In this document: in pieces, positions 53,180 to 61,184 of the stretch
Layout of the letters: the number at the start of each line of letters is the position of its first letter
Numbering within the stretch: the first letter of the stretch is position 1
NCBI RefSeq assembly: GCF_003298505.1
Contig: NZ_QNGB01000004.1
Span: 62,001-126,000, forward strand
Source: Roseovarius sp. TE539
GTDB lineage: Bacteria; Pseudomonadota; Alphaproteobacteria; Rhodobacterales; Rhodobacteraceae
DNA: 64,000 bases
Direction of reading: 5' to 3'
The notes under the pieces: model-generated
Told to the model about the DNA's origin: nothing
The model's input: only the letters and a program-made list of their open reading frames with translations
Databases searched by the model: none
Translations under genes and position numbers: made by a program

Positions 53180-53584
53180 TCAGACCCCGACTTCGGGACC
53201 GAGGCACATCAGAGGTTCCTCGCTCTGTTCCACCTCGTAGAGTTCGCGGTGCTCCGGGTCGTTCTCGAAACGGGCAACCAGCCCCCCGGCTGTCCGGCGG
53301 AAGCTCCAGCATTGCGGTTCGGGCCGGTCCTCGTACACGAAGCAGATCTCGCCGTCTTGCTCGTACCAATATCCGGCGCGGCACTTGCCATCCAGAAAGG
53401 ACCACCGGACCCGCCGGTTTCCAAGGTATTCCTCGGCTCCGTAGGCCTGCCCGTCACTGCCGTAGTAGAAGGTCTTGCCGCGCGTGTAGGAATCGAACTC
53501 CTCGGCGCTCATCCGGTCCTGTGCCGCGGCTGCGGCGGTCACGGCAAACAGGAGACAACAGGAGATGAGAGCCGATGGTCGCAT
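53180..53584 (-). CDS. Small exported protein of unknown function
   Basis: A 134-residue protein with a signal peptide (MRPSALISCCLLFAVTAAAA, AQ-D). The mature part begins MSAEEFDSYTRGKTFYYGSDGQAYGAEEYLGNR and includes Cys residues in GKCRAGYW, EICFVY, PQCWSF and LMCLG, which could form two disulfides. The pattern resembles small roseobacter periplasmic proteins of unknown role. Twenty-seven bases separate it from the hydroxylase gene upstream. Confidence 0.75.
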   Translation of the reverse strand: MRPSALISCCLLFAVTAAAAAQDRMSAEEFDSYTRGKTFYYGSDGQAYGAEEYLGNRRVRWSFLDGKCRAGYWYEQDGEICFVYEDRPEPQCWSFRRTAGGLVARFENDPEHRELYEVEQSEEPLMCLGPEVGV

Positions 53585-53611
53585 GGCCCGACCTTGGCAG
53601 AGCCGCGACCG

Positions 53612-54679
53612 TCAGGCCAGACGGTTTTTCATTCCACGCCCCCGTGTCGCGAAGTTTCGCGCGCCACTCAGCCGCTCGCAACGCGGGTCCATGATCCGCC
53701 GCCACAGGGGCGGCACCAATGCGACCACTGCCATGACCGGAACCGAGGCCGGAAGAACCGGCATTTCAGCGTCGAAGCGCAATGCCGGGTAAGGCCGCGA
53801 CGGGGCCACGTGATGGTCCGAATGCCGCGGTGCGTTCAGCGTCAACGCAGAGGAATAACGGAACGGTGCGTTCCAGGAATGTTGCGGGCCGACCGGTTCA
53901 GGCGTGCCGTCGGGCCGGGCTCGCCGCCGCAGCCCGTAGTGCTGTACATAGTCCGACAACAGCATCTGGATCTGTGCATAGAGGCTCACCGCCACAAGAA
54001 AACCCGCCCCGACAAGGCCACCTAGGAGCAGGGCCGCGATCACCGTGAGAATGGCCCCTACTACATGAAAGACATAAGGATGCGGGCGTCGCCGCGCGGC
54101 CTCGCCCTTCGCACGCAGGCGGCTTTCTGCCCGCAGCCCGGCCATGAAGGCGCCCGGGGCGGCACGCAGTGCGAAGCGGTAAAATCCCTCGCCCAGCCTT
54201 GCGCTGCTGGGGTCTTTTTCCGTTCCCACATGGACGTGATGCACGCGCAGATGGGCGCTGGCGTGGTGACCGACCAGCAGAGAGGTGTACATCACCCGCC
54301 CCAGCAGGCGCAGACCCCGGGCCGGACGGTGAATCAACTCATGCGCGACTGGATGCGAGATCTGGCCGAAAATCATGCCGGCCGCGATGCCGGTCAGCAG
54401 CTTTTCGGATGTGTCCAGCCCGGTATTGCTGCCCGAACTCCGGACGATCAGCGCAAGAAGCAGCAGATGCATGATTCCCAGCACGATCAGAAGTGGCGTT
54501 GCGGCCGGGAATTCGGCTGCCGGATCGGCGTTGCGTGTGTGACGGGCAGTCAGCCGGTCCAGCACGACGATAAGCACCGTCATTGCACCGAGCGCAAGCC
54601 AGCCCCAGGCGCCGCCATGCAATGCCGCCATCACAGTCAGTGCAAATGGCAGAAGTGTTGCCAGGGCGAAAAATGACAT
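53612..54679 (-). CDS. AlkB-type membrane di-iron alkane/fatty-acid hydroxylase
   Basis: A 355-residue integral membrane protein with about six helices and the full AlkB set: HELIHR, HHASAHLRVHHVHVGTEKDP, DYVQHYGLRR and NAPRHSDHHV. These His residues bind two irons that hydroxylate terminal carbons with O2, using rubredoxin electrons. No rubredoxin is fused or adjacent; the ferredoxin-reductase-like protein at 11178 might help supply electrons. Start at 54679. Divergent from the formate dehydrogenase beta subunit. Confidence 0.87.
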   Translation of the reverse strand: MSFFALATLLPFALTVMAALHGGAWGWLALGAMTVLIVVLDRLTARHTRNADPAAEFPAATPLLIVLGIMHLLLLALIVRSSGSNTGLDTSEKLLTGIAAGMIFGQISHPVAHELIHRPARGLRLLGRVMYTSLLVGHHASAHLRVHHVHVGTEKDPSSARLGEGFYRFALRAAPGAFMAGLRAESRLRAKGEAARRRPHPYVFHVVGAILTVIAALLLGGLVGAGFLVAVSLYAQIQMLLSDYVQHYGLRRRARPDGTPEPVGPQHSWNAPFRYSSALTLNAPRHSDHHVAPSRPYPALRFDAEMPVLPASVPVMAVVALVPPLWRRIMDPRCERLSGARNFATRGRGMKNRLA

Positions 54680-54864
54680 CTCGGGTCCGGCTCCGGGGCA
54701 ATACGTCGCCGCGAGGATAGGAGTAAAAATCGGGCACCGGTCCGGCAGGACGAAGGGTTTTTTGCGGCAGGCCCAACGTTTCCGGCAGGGGATTTGTCGC
54801 TTTTGGCCTCGCGTCAGGGCGGGCAGCCCGGTATGCCTGTGCCTGAGTGAAAAAGGGGCTTGGA

Positions 54865-56550
54865 ATGGCACTGGATGAACGCAAGGGCGTCTGGAAATCG
54901 GGCAAGGGCAAGGGGCGCCATACCCCCAAGGGCCGCCAGCTCGAGGATCAGCCCTGGGATGAGGTCCGCGCTTTGCTCGGGGATGGCCCGCGCCGCCGTG
55001 ACCTGCTGATCGAGTACCTGCACCTGATCCAGGATGAATACGGACACCTGTCAGCCGCGCATCTGCGCGCTCTTGCCGAGGAAATGCGCATCGCCCAGGC
55101 CGAGGTCTACGAGGTCGCCACCTTCTATGCGCATTTCGACGTGGTGAAGGAAGGGGAGGCGCCGCCGCCAGCCCTGACCATCCGGGTGTGCGATTCGCTT
55201 TCGTGCGAGCTGGCCGGCGCGCAGGAACTCAAACAGGCGCTGGAGGCGGGAACGGACCCGGCCGAGGTCCGGGTCGTCCGGGCGCCCTGCATGGGGCGTT
55301 GCGATACCGCGCCGGTGCTTGAACTGGGCCATAACCATATCGACCACGCGACTCCCGAAAAGGTGCAGGAGGCCATTGCGGTCGGCGACACCCACGCCCG
55401 TCTGCCCGATTATCAGGGATTCGAATCCTATCGCGCCGCCGGCGGGTATCAGACGCTGGAAACTCTGCGCAAGGACGGCGATTTCGAGACCGTTCAGCAG
55501 ACGCTGCTTGATTCGGGCCTGCGCGGGCTGGGTGGCGCCGGCTTCCCGTCGGGCCGGAAATGGGGCTTTGTCCGCGCCGAAAAGGCACCGCGCTACGTGG
55601 CGGTCAACGGTGACGAGGGTGAACCGGGAACCTTCAAGGACCGATATTACCTCGAACGCGAACCGCATGTCTTCCTCGAGGGGATGCTGATCGCGGCCTG
55701 GGCGGTGGAGGCGGAAACCTGCTTCATCTACATGCGGGACGAATATCCTGCGGTGCTTGAGATACTGCGCCGCGAGATCGACGCGCTCGAAGAGGCCGGG
55801 ATCGTGGCACCCGGGCATATCGACCTTCGGCGTGGTGCCGGTGCCTATATCTGCGGCGAAGAAAGCGCGATGATCGAATCCATCGAGGGCAAGCGCGGCC
55901 TGCCGCGCCACCGGCCGCCCTTCGTGGCCAATGTCGGCATTTTCGGGCGCCCGACACTGGTCAACAACGTCGAAACCCTGCACTGGGTCACCCGCGTGCT
56001 GCGCGAGGGCGGGGAGGTTCTTTCGGGGGTCGAGAAGAACGGGCGCCACGGTCTGCGCTCCTACTCGGTTTCGGGCCGGGTGAAGTCTCCGGGCGTCCAC
56101 CTTCTGCCCGCCGGCTCCACCATCCTCGACGTGATCGAGGCCGCCGGTGGAATGCTGGACGGCCATGCCTTCAAGGCCTACCAGCCCGGGGGGCCGTCAT
56201 CGGGTCTGTTGCCGGCATCCCTGGACGATGTGCCCCTGGATTTCGACACGTTGCAACCGCACGGATCCTTCATCGGCTCCGCCGCCGTGGTGGTGCTGTC
56301 CGATCATGACAGCGCCCGCGCCGCGGCGCTCAACATGCTGCGCTTTTTCGAGGATGAAAGCTGCGGGCAATGCACGCCGTGCCGGGTGGGCTGCGAGAAG
56401 GCCGTGAAGCTGATGCAGGAAGACTGCTGGGATCAGGGTCTTCTGGATGAGCTTTGTACCGCCATGGCCGATGCCTCTATCTGCGGGTTGGGGCAGGCGG
56501 CGCCCAACCCGATCCGCCTGACGATGCAGCACTTCCCGGACGAGATCTGA
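54865..56550 (+). CDS. fdhB: NAD-dependent formate dehydrogenase beta subunit, NuoE-NuoF fusion
   Basis: A 561-residue fusion. Residues about 20-165 are NuoE/FdsG-like with the [2Fe-2S] Cys pairs (CDSLSCEL, CMGRC). Residues about 180-561 are NuoF/FdsB-like: FMN loop GLGGAGFPSGRKWG, NADH site GDEGEPGTFKDRYYLEREPH, ICGEESAMIESIEG and the [4Fe-4S] motif ESCGQCTPCRVGCEKA. Such fusions occur in the Methylorubrum FDH1 beta subunit, whose alpha partner is like fdhA here. It moves electrons from formate to NAD. ATG 54865 has AAGGGG at a good distance. It is separated from fdhA by six genes. Confidence 0.93.
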   Translation: MALDERKGVWKSGKGKGRHTPKGRQLEDQPWDEVRALLGDGPRRRDLLIEYLHLIQDEYGHLSAAHLRALAEEMRIAQAEVYEVATFYAHFDVVKEGEAPPPALTIRVCDSLSCELAGAQELKQALEAGTDPAEVRVVRAPCMGRCDTAPVLELGHNHIDHATPEKVQEAIAVGDTHARLPDYQGFESYRAAGGYQTLETLRKDGDFETVQQTLLDSGLRGLGGAGFPSGRKWGFVRAEKAPRYVAVNGDEGEPGTFKDRYYLEREPHVFLEGMLIAAWAVEAETCFIYMRDEYPAVLEILRREIDALEEAGIVAPGHIDLRRGAGAYICGEESAMIESIEGKRGLPRHRPPFVANVGIFGRPTLVNNVETLHWVTRVLREGGEVLSGVEKNGRHGLRSYSVSGRVKSPGVHLLPAGSTILDVIEAAGGMLDGHAFKAYQPGGPSSGLLPASLDDVPLDFDTLQPHGSFIGSAAVVVLSDHDSARAAALNMLRFFEDESCGQCTPCRVGCEKAVKLMQEDCWDQGLLDELCTAMADASICGLGQAAPNPIRLTMQHFPDEI

Positions 56551-56593
56551 GATCCCCGGCCCGGACGCCGTGCCCCTGCCCTTGCCGTAACGA

Positions 56594-56683
56594 GCGCCTT
56601 TCAGGCGCGCTGTCCTGTCTCGCCTCCGGCCCCTGGCCTTCGTCTCGGGAGCCTCCGGCGGGAGTATTTGGAGAAAGATGAAG
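56594..56683 (+). repeat. Interspersed repeat, copy D (extended form)
   Basis: Starts with the GCGCCT-TTC-AGGCGC hairpin (56594-56608) and GTCCTGTCTCG, and ends with GCCTCCGGCGGGAGTATTTG then GAGAAAGATGAAG (56651-56683). Same layout as copy B. It begins 44 bases after the formate dehydrogenase beta gene, and occupies the left part of a 316-base gap before the convergent RDD-like gene. Confidence 0.82.
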
Positions 56684-56824
56684 ACCGTCGTTCTCATTAT
56701 TCTGTCCTGCTGCATTTCGGGGGGCATCCCGTTTGCGGCGGCGTGGCCCCAAAGCGGGCGGGGCATGTGCCGGGCCGTGCAGGCGGGCGGAAGAAACTGC
56801 CGGGGACATGGCCGCGGCGGGTGA
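56678..56824 (+). CDS. Possible 48-residue exported peptide starting inside repeat D
   Basis: The ATG of the repeat end (AAAGATGAAG) opens a frame of 48 codons with a signal-like N-terminus (MKTVVLIILSCCISGGIPFA, AAW) and three further Arg/Gly/Cys-rich segments before TGA. GGAGAAAG in the repeat would serve as ribosome-binding site. No known family; the frame may be accidental. Confidence 0.2.
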   Translation: MKTVVLIILSCCISGGIPFAAAWPQSGRGMCRAVQAGGRNCRGHGRGG

Positions 56825-56866
56825 CGTGGCCTGCGGGATCCTGCCGCACGGACCTGCATCAGGGCC

Positions 56867-57127
56867 TTATCCGAGCCGATCCCTTCCCGGGCGCGCATCC
56901 AGCAGTCGCTGGAAGAGCCTTCCGCCATGGCGGGGCATCGCCACCATGTAGGTGATCCACAAGGCCAGTGCGACGATAGCGGGCAGGCCGGTCAGGGTGA
57001 ATCCGGAGCCGGTTGTCGCGCCGGTCAGCAGCCTGATCGCGTAGCCGATCACGAAGAAACTGATCAGAAGGTCCAGGATGAAGGCGATCACGACCCTTGT
57101 GACCGAGGGGGTGGCGGGGTCTGTCAT
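56867..57127 (-). CDS. Short RDD-like membrane protein
   Basis: An 86-residue protein with two helices (about 10-30 and 43-62). The pattern RVVIAFILDLLISFFVIGY and GGRLFQRLLDAR resembles the Arg-Asp-Asp core of RDD family proteins, whose typical members are longer. Start 57127 lies between a long upstream frame and GTG alternatives; no strong site was seen. Divergent from ftsY, convergent with repeat D. Confidence 0.65.
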   Translation of the reverse strand: MTDPATPSVTRVVIAFILDLLISFFVIGYAIRLLTGATTGSGFTLTGLPAIVALALWITYMVAMPRHGGRLFQRLLDARPGRDRLG

Positions 57128-57268
57128 GACGTGGTTCCCCATGGTTTCCGCGACGACCCTATCGCGGATCGCGTGCCGGCCGAAGCGAAACCCTCGGCCG
57201 GCCCGAGGCTTCCATCCCGGCGCGATCCGCATTAGGTGCAGGTCGGAACCAGACGAGGCTTTGTAGGC

Positions 57269-58318
57269 ATGGCGTTTTTCAGCAAGCTCAAGGAACGGCT
57301 TTTCAAATCCTCCTCGAAGATCGACGAGGGGCTCGAGGCCATAATAGAGGACAGCGCGGCGGAGCCGGCATCCGCAGAGGCGCCGCCACCCGATCCCGAA
57401 ATGTCAGCCGATGCCGAAAGTCCTGCCCGCACGGGGCTGCTTGGCCGTCTCCTGGGGCGCGCGGATGCCGCCGGTGCACCGCGCCGGGTGCTCGACGACG
57501 GGATGCTAGAAGAGATCGAGGAACTCCTGATCACCACTGACATGGGCGTCGAAACGGCGTTGCGTGTGACCGCCAACATGGCCGAGGGGCGCATGGGCCG
57601 GCGCCTTTCTTCCCGCGAGGTCAAGGGTATCCTCGCGCAGGAGATCGCCCGCATCATGGAGCCGGTGGCGAGGCCGATGCCGATCTACCCCAGGAACCCG
57701 CAAGTGGTGCTTGTGGTTGGGGTGAACGGATCGGGCAAGACCACCACCATAGGCAAGCTCGCCAGCCAGTTCCGGGCCGCCGGCAAACAGGTGGTGATCG
57801 CGGCCGGCGACACGTTCCGGGCCGCGGCTGTCGAACAGCTTCAGATCTGGGGCGAAAGGGCCGGTGTTCCGGTGCTCACCGCGCCCGAAGGATCCGACCC
57901 GGCCAGCCTTGCCTTCGATGCTATGGAAAAGGCAGAGGCGGAGGGGGCCGATCTTCTGATGATCGACACGGCCGGGAGGTTGCAGAACCGCGCCGACCTG
58001 ATGGAGGAGCTGGCCAAGATTGTCCGCGTCATCCGCAAGAAAGATCCGGATGCGCCCCACAACACGCTGCTTGTCCTTGATGCCACCACCGGGCAGAACG
58101 CCCTCAGCCAGGTCGAGATTTTCCGCAAACTGGCCGATGTTTCGGGCCTTGTCATGACCAAGCTGGACGGTACCGCGCGGGGCGGCGTTCTGGTGGCGTT
58201 GGCCGATAGGTTCGGTCTGCCGATACACGCCATCGGCGTTGGTGAACAGATCGACGATCTGGCGCCCTTCGATCCCGAGGAATTCGCCGCGGCCCTGACC
58301 GGACTCGATGCCGAATGA
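57269..58318 (+). CDS. ftsY: Signal recognition particle receptor FtsY
   Basis: A 349-residue SRP GTPase. An acidic N-terminal stretch (A domain, to about 85) binds the membrane/translocon; NG domain follows with G1 GVNGSGKTTT (from 151), DTFRAAAVEQL, G3 DTAGR and G4 TKLDGTARGG. It docks ribosome-SRP complexes at the membrane. The ATG at 57269 starts MAFFSKLKERLF, the conserved amphipathic targeting helix. Followed by an EamA gene 91 bases on. Confidence 0.95.
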   Translation: MAFFSKLKERLFKSSSKIDEGLEAIIEDSAAEPASAEAPPPDPEMSADAESPARTGLLGRLLGRADAAGAPRRVLDDGMLEEIEELLITTDMGVETALRVTANMAEGRMGRRLSSREVKGILAQEIARIMEPVARPMPIYPRNPQVVLVVGVNGSGKTTTIGKLASQFRAAGKQVVIAAGDTFRAAAVEQLQIWGERAGVPVLTAPEGSDPASLAFDAMEKAEAEGADLLMIDTAGRLQNRADLMEELAKIVRVIRKKDPDAPHNTLLVLDATTGQNALSQVEIFRKLADVSGLVMTKLDGTARGGVLVALADRFGLPIHAIGVGEQIDDLAPFDPEEFAAALTGLDAE

Positions 58319-58409
58319 GTCTGCCCTGGGCGTCTTTGTCCCGCGGCAGCTGGCCCGGCACTGTCGGGCGCCTGGCACGCCGCGGGCTCGGGCCAGCGTG
58401 CCGGCGGCG

Positions 58410-59312
58410 ATGAGCGAGTGGCTGATTTCCCTTGAAGGCACCGGGTCCGGTCAACGGCTTGCCATGATACTGGCCCTGCTGGCGGCTTTCCTGCATGCGG
58501 TCTTCGGATCCTTGCAGAAGGCGCGCCATGACCCGTGGTTGAGCCGCGGGGCGATCGACGCGTGCCTCGTGGGGGTGTCGTTTCCGTTGCTCTTTCTCGT
58601 GCCGTGGCCGGAGCCGCACATGTGGCCGATCTTCGTGGGCGTCGTCATCATTCATTTCTTGTACAAGGTCTTGCAGGCGATGGCGTACAGCCGTGGCGCC
58701 TTCACGGTCGTCTACCCGGTGGTGCGCGGCACCGGGCCGCTTTTCGCCGTCATCGGGGCGTGGTTCCTTTTCGGCGAGGTTTTCACATCGGTCCAGTGGC
58801 TGGGTCTGGGGGTTCTGCTGTCGGGCATCTTCGGGCTTGCGGTCTATAACCTGATGTTTCTGGTCACGGACAGGGAAACACTGGTTCCGGCGCTCGGTCT
58901 TGCTTTGGGTACCGGTCTTTTCGTGGCTCTTTATACCACTTATGACGCCTTCGGAATCCGGTCCGCCGTCGATCCCTTCACGTTCCTGGTGTGGTTCTTC
59001 TTTCTGTCGGCGTTCGATTTTCCCATGCTTTTCGCATTCACGCCCCTGCGCCGGCGACTGTCGGGCATTGCCTTGCGTCCACTGGCGTTGCGCGGGCTTG
59101 CCGGCGCGTTCGTCGCGTTTGGCAGTTTTGGCTCCGTGATGCTGGCCACCCGCCTCGACAAGGTCGGGGAGGCGGCAGTTCTGCGGGAGACCTCGACCGT
59201 CTTCGCGGCGCTGACCGGCTGGCTTGTGCTGCGCGAGACGGTGGGCCCGCGCCGTATCGCGCTAATGACATTGATCGCGGCGGGTGCTGTGATAGTTGAG
59301 ATGGGTGGATAA
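58410..59312 (+). CDS. EamA/DMT-superfamily transporter
   Basis: A 300-residue protein with about ten helices, two EamA repeats. Seen are YKVLQAMAYSRGAFTVVYPVVRGTGPLFAVIGAWFLFGE in repeat 1 and ATRLDKVGEAAVLRETSTVFAALTGWLVLRE in repeat 2. Substrate unknown; a metabolite exporter is likely. ATG 58410; an in-frame start at 58308 would overlap ftsY and adds a charged tail without helices. The next gene is 34 bases away. Confidence 0.87.
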   Translation: MSEWLISLEGTGSGQRLAMILALLAAFLHAVFGSLQKARHDPWLSRGAIDACLVGVSFPLLFLVPWPEPHMWPIFVGVVIIHFLYKVLQAMAYSRGAFTVVYPVVRGTGPLFAVIGAWFLFGEVFTSVQWLGLGVLLSGIFGLAVYNLMFLVTDRETLVPALGLALGTGLFVALYTTYDAFGIRSAVDPFTFLVWFFFLSAFDFPMLFAFTPLRRRLSGIALRPLALRGLAGAFVAFGSFGSVMLATRLDKVGEAAVLRETSTVFAALTGWLVLRETVGPRRIALMTLIAAGAVIVEMGG

Positions 59313-59346
59313 CCGGCGCCGCCAGGCGCATGACGGAGGCAGGTAC

Positions 59347-59967
59347 ATGACCGAAAGGCAAGTCAACGGCACCCTGAAGGCGGGGTTGGAATTCGGTCCG
59401 ATCCTCGCGTTCTTCGTGGCCTATCTGTGGCTGAAGGACCGCATTTTCACTATCTCGGGGGTCGAATATGACGGGTTCATCGTCGTCACCGCGGGCTTCA
59501 TTCCGGTCTTCCTGCTGTCGATGGGCCTGCTGTGGAGGCTGACCGGACATCTGTCGCGGATGCAGGTTGTTACCGCGCTCCTGATCGTGGTGTTCGGCGG
59601 TTTGTCCGTCTGGTTCAACGATCCGCGGTTTTTCAAGATGAAGCCGACGATCATCTACCTGCTGTTCGGTGGGCTGCTGGGCCTGGGGCTGCTGCGCGGG
59701 CAATCCTGGCTGCAATACGTGATGGAGGGCCTGATGCCCCTGACACGCGAGGGCTGGATGATCCTCACCCGTCGGCTGATGGCTTTCTTTCTTGGTCTTG
59801 CGCTTCTCAACGAGGTGATATGGCGCACCATGACCGAGGAGGCCTGGGTCTATTTCAAGACCTTCGGTCTGACCGCGGCGATCTTCCTTTTCTTCGTGCT
59901 GCAAGGGCGGCTCTTTCGCGATCATGGTCTTGGCACGGATGATGACGGGGCCGGAAACGACACCTGA
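59347..59967 (+). CDS. yciB: Septation protein A / inner membrane protein YciB
   Basis: A 206-residue protein with five to six helices of the IspZ/YciB family: GLEFGPILAFFVAYLWL, FKMKPTIIYLLFGGLLGLGL, WMILTRRLMAFFLGLALLNEVIWR and WVYFKTFGLTAAIFLF. The family affects septation and envelope integrity. ATG 59347 after GGAGGCAGG. In operon with the EamA transporter and probably ftsY. Confidence 0.92.
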   Translation: MTERQVNGTLKAGLEFGPILAFFVAYLWLKDRIFTISGVEYDGFIVVTAGFIPVFLLSMGLLWRLTGHLSRMQVVTALLIVVFGGLSVWFNDPRFFKMKPTIIYLLFGGLLGLGLLRGQSWLQYVMEGLMPLTREGWMILTRRLMAFFLGLALLNEVIWRTMTEEAWVYFKTFGLTAAIFLFFVLQGRLFRDHGLGTDDDGAGNDT

Positions 59968-59982
59968 ACGTCAACGGCCCGG

Positions 59983-60930
59983 TCAGGAGGCGGCATTTCG
60001 ACCCAACGGCAGGTTCCTTGGCAGTGTCGGCGCGGGCAAGATCCGCGACCATCGCGGATCCGGGCGCTCCGGCAGCACGGCACGCAACCGTGCCAGCGGC
60101 ATCTGCCGGCTCTGGCGCAGCAGTGCCCGGTAGAAATCGAACACGCCGGGCCGCAGATACGAAGACCAGTGGCAGATCCGCGCCGATGGCGGCGCGATCA
60201 CGTATCCGGCCCGGTCCAGTGCCTCCAGCGTGCCGTGATGATCCATCTGCACTGTCAGGGTGTTGGGCCGGCGCGGCAGTGTATGGCTCATCATCCTGTC
60301 ACCGGGTTCCGGGGCTGCGATCAACCGCTCCATCATGAAATCGAACAGATCGTTCTCGCGGCTTGTGATGTTGATCACGTCGGCTGTGCGACCGGCCCCG
60401 CACGAAAGTGCGTCGCTTGCCGTGGCGCCGTATTCGGCTCCTGCCAGCAGGATGACGCGGTCCACGTCACCCGCGTTCAGTCGGCGCAACGCAGTCAGTA
60501 CAACACGCGCGCCCAGCGAATGCGCAAGGGCATGAATCGGGCGGGCGGGCGCGATCCGGCGGATGGCGGCGATAACCCGCGCCAGCGCGTCGCCAGCCTG
60601 CTCGGCCCGGTCATAGGCCCGCCAGATCGAGCCGCGGGCCGGCCAGCCGAATGCGATACCCAGCCCCTCGTCCGGTGCGCCGGCGCCAAACCCCAAGCCT
60701 CGCGGCCAGCTAAGCGCCTTCCAGCAGCCTGCCCGAGGGCTCAGTGACAATATGTGCCGATGCGGGCAGGTCGCTGCGCTGCCGGGACAAAACTTGAACC
60801 CGTGAACCATGACGATGATCGGTCCGGAAGGATCGGTATCAAGTGCCCGGACCAGAGCGGGATTCAGTGGTGCGTGATTTGCGCCCGGCTCCGGCCCGTC
60901 CCGTCCCGCGTTGACCTGTAAAAGAGGCAT
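59983..60930 (-). CDS. Alpha/beta-hydrolase fold esterase-like protein
   Basis: A 315-residue hydrolase: oxyanion-type GPIIVMVHGFKF, nucleophile elbow LAHSLGAR (Ser) and a probable acid/His pair in the C-terminal half (ITSRENDLFDF, DHHGTLEAL). Residues RLEF-rich and Arg-rich end. No signal peptide. ATG 60930 with GGGAGAGCAGGG. Convergent with yciB, divergent from metZ. Substrate unknown. Confidence 0.82.
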   Translation of the reverse strand: MPLLQVNAGRDGPEPGANHAPLNPALVRALDTDPSGPIIVMVHGFKFCPGSAATCPHRHILSLSPRAGCWKALSWPRGLGFGAGAPDEGLGIAFGWPARGSIWRAYDRAEQAGDALARVIAAIRRIAPARPIHALAHSLGARVVLTALRRLNAGDVDRVILLAGAEYGATASDALSCGAGRTADVINITSRENDLFDFMMERLIAAPEPGDRMMSHTLPRRPNTLTVQMDHHGTLEALDRAGYVIAPPSARICHWSSYLRPGVFDFYRALLRQSRQMPLARLRAVLPERPDPRWSRILPAPTLPRNLPLGRNAAS

Positions 60931-61020
60931 CGCCCTGCTCTCCCACCACATCTTGTGTAGAGCGCTTAGGCGAACCATACGAAGCTCTTGTGAAGCTATG
61001 GTTAAAGGCTGGTGACGGTG

Positions 61021-61049
61021 TTGACGCGCAACACCCCCGAGGCTAAGAA
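61021..61049 (+). promoter_or_regulatory. Housekeeping promoter of metZ
   Basis: TTGACG (61021-61026), a 17-base spacer and TAAGAA (61044-61049). Predicted transcription starts about 61056, exactly at the first helix of the SAM-II aptamer. Confidence 0.7.
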
Positions 61050-61054
61050 TTTCC

Positions 61055-61110
61055 ATGTGGCGATTTGTTAACCGGATTGCGGGCCACGTTAAACAACACC
61101 GCTAAAGAGG
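61055..61110 (+). promoter_or_regulatory. SAM-II riboswitch upstream of metZ
   Basis: Aptamer of the SAM-II (metA motif) class: P1 GTGGC (61057-61061) with GCCAC (61083-61087), loop TTAACCGGATTGCGG between them, then GTTAAACAA and the conserved 3' segment CGCTAAAGAGG, which forms the H-type pseudoknot and masks a ribosome-binding sequence when S-adenosylmethionine is bound. This class is typical of alphaproteobacterial methionine genes. It turns metZ off when SAM is abundant. Confidence 0.85.
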
Positions 61111-61124
61111 TCAGGATGAAGGAG

Positions 61125-61157
61125 CCCCTTTCGCTTGACCGCGACAGGGGTTTTTTT
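61125..61157 (+). terminator. Intrinsic terminator between SAM-II and metZ
   Basis: CCCCT (61125-61129) pairs with AGGGG (61146-61150), with an inner CGC/GCG, and is followed by seven T (61151-61157). It lies between the aptamer and ATG 61185, so it could act as expression platform. It would fall inside the reading frame if translation began at ATG 61116. Confidence 0.6.
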
Positions 61158-61184
61158 GTCGGGCCACGGCCCTGGAGGACGGAC

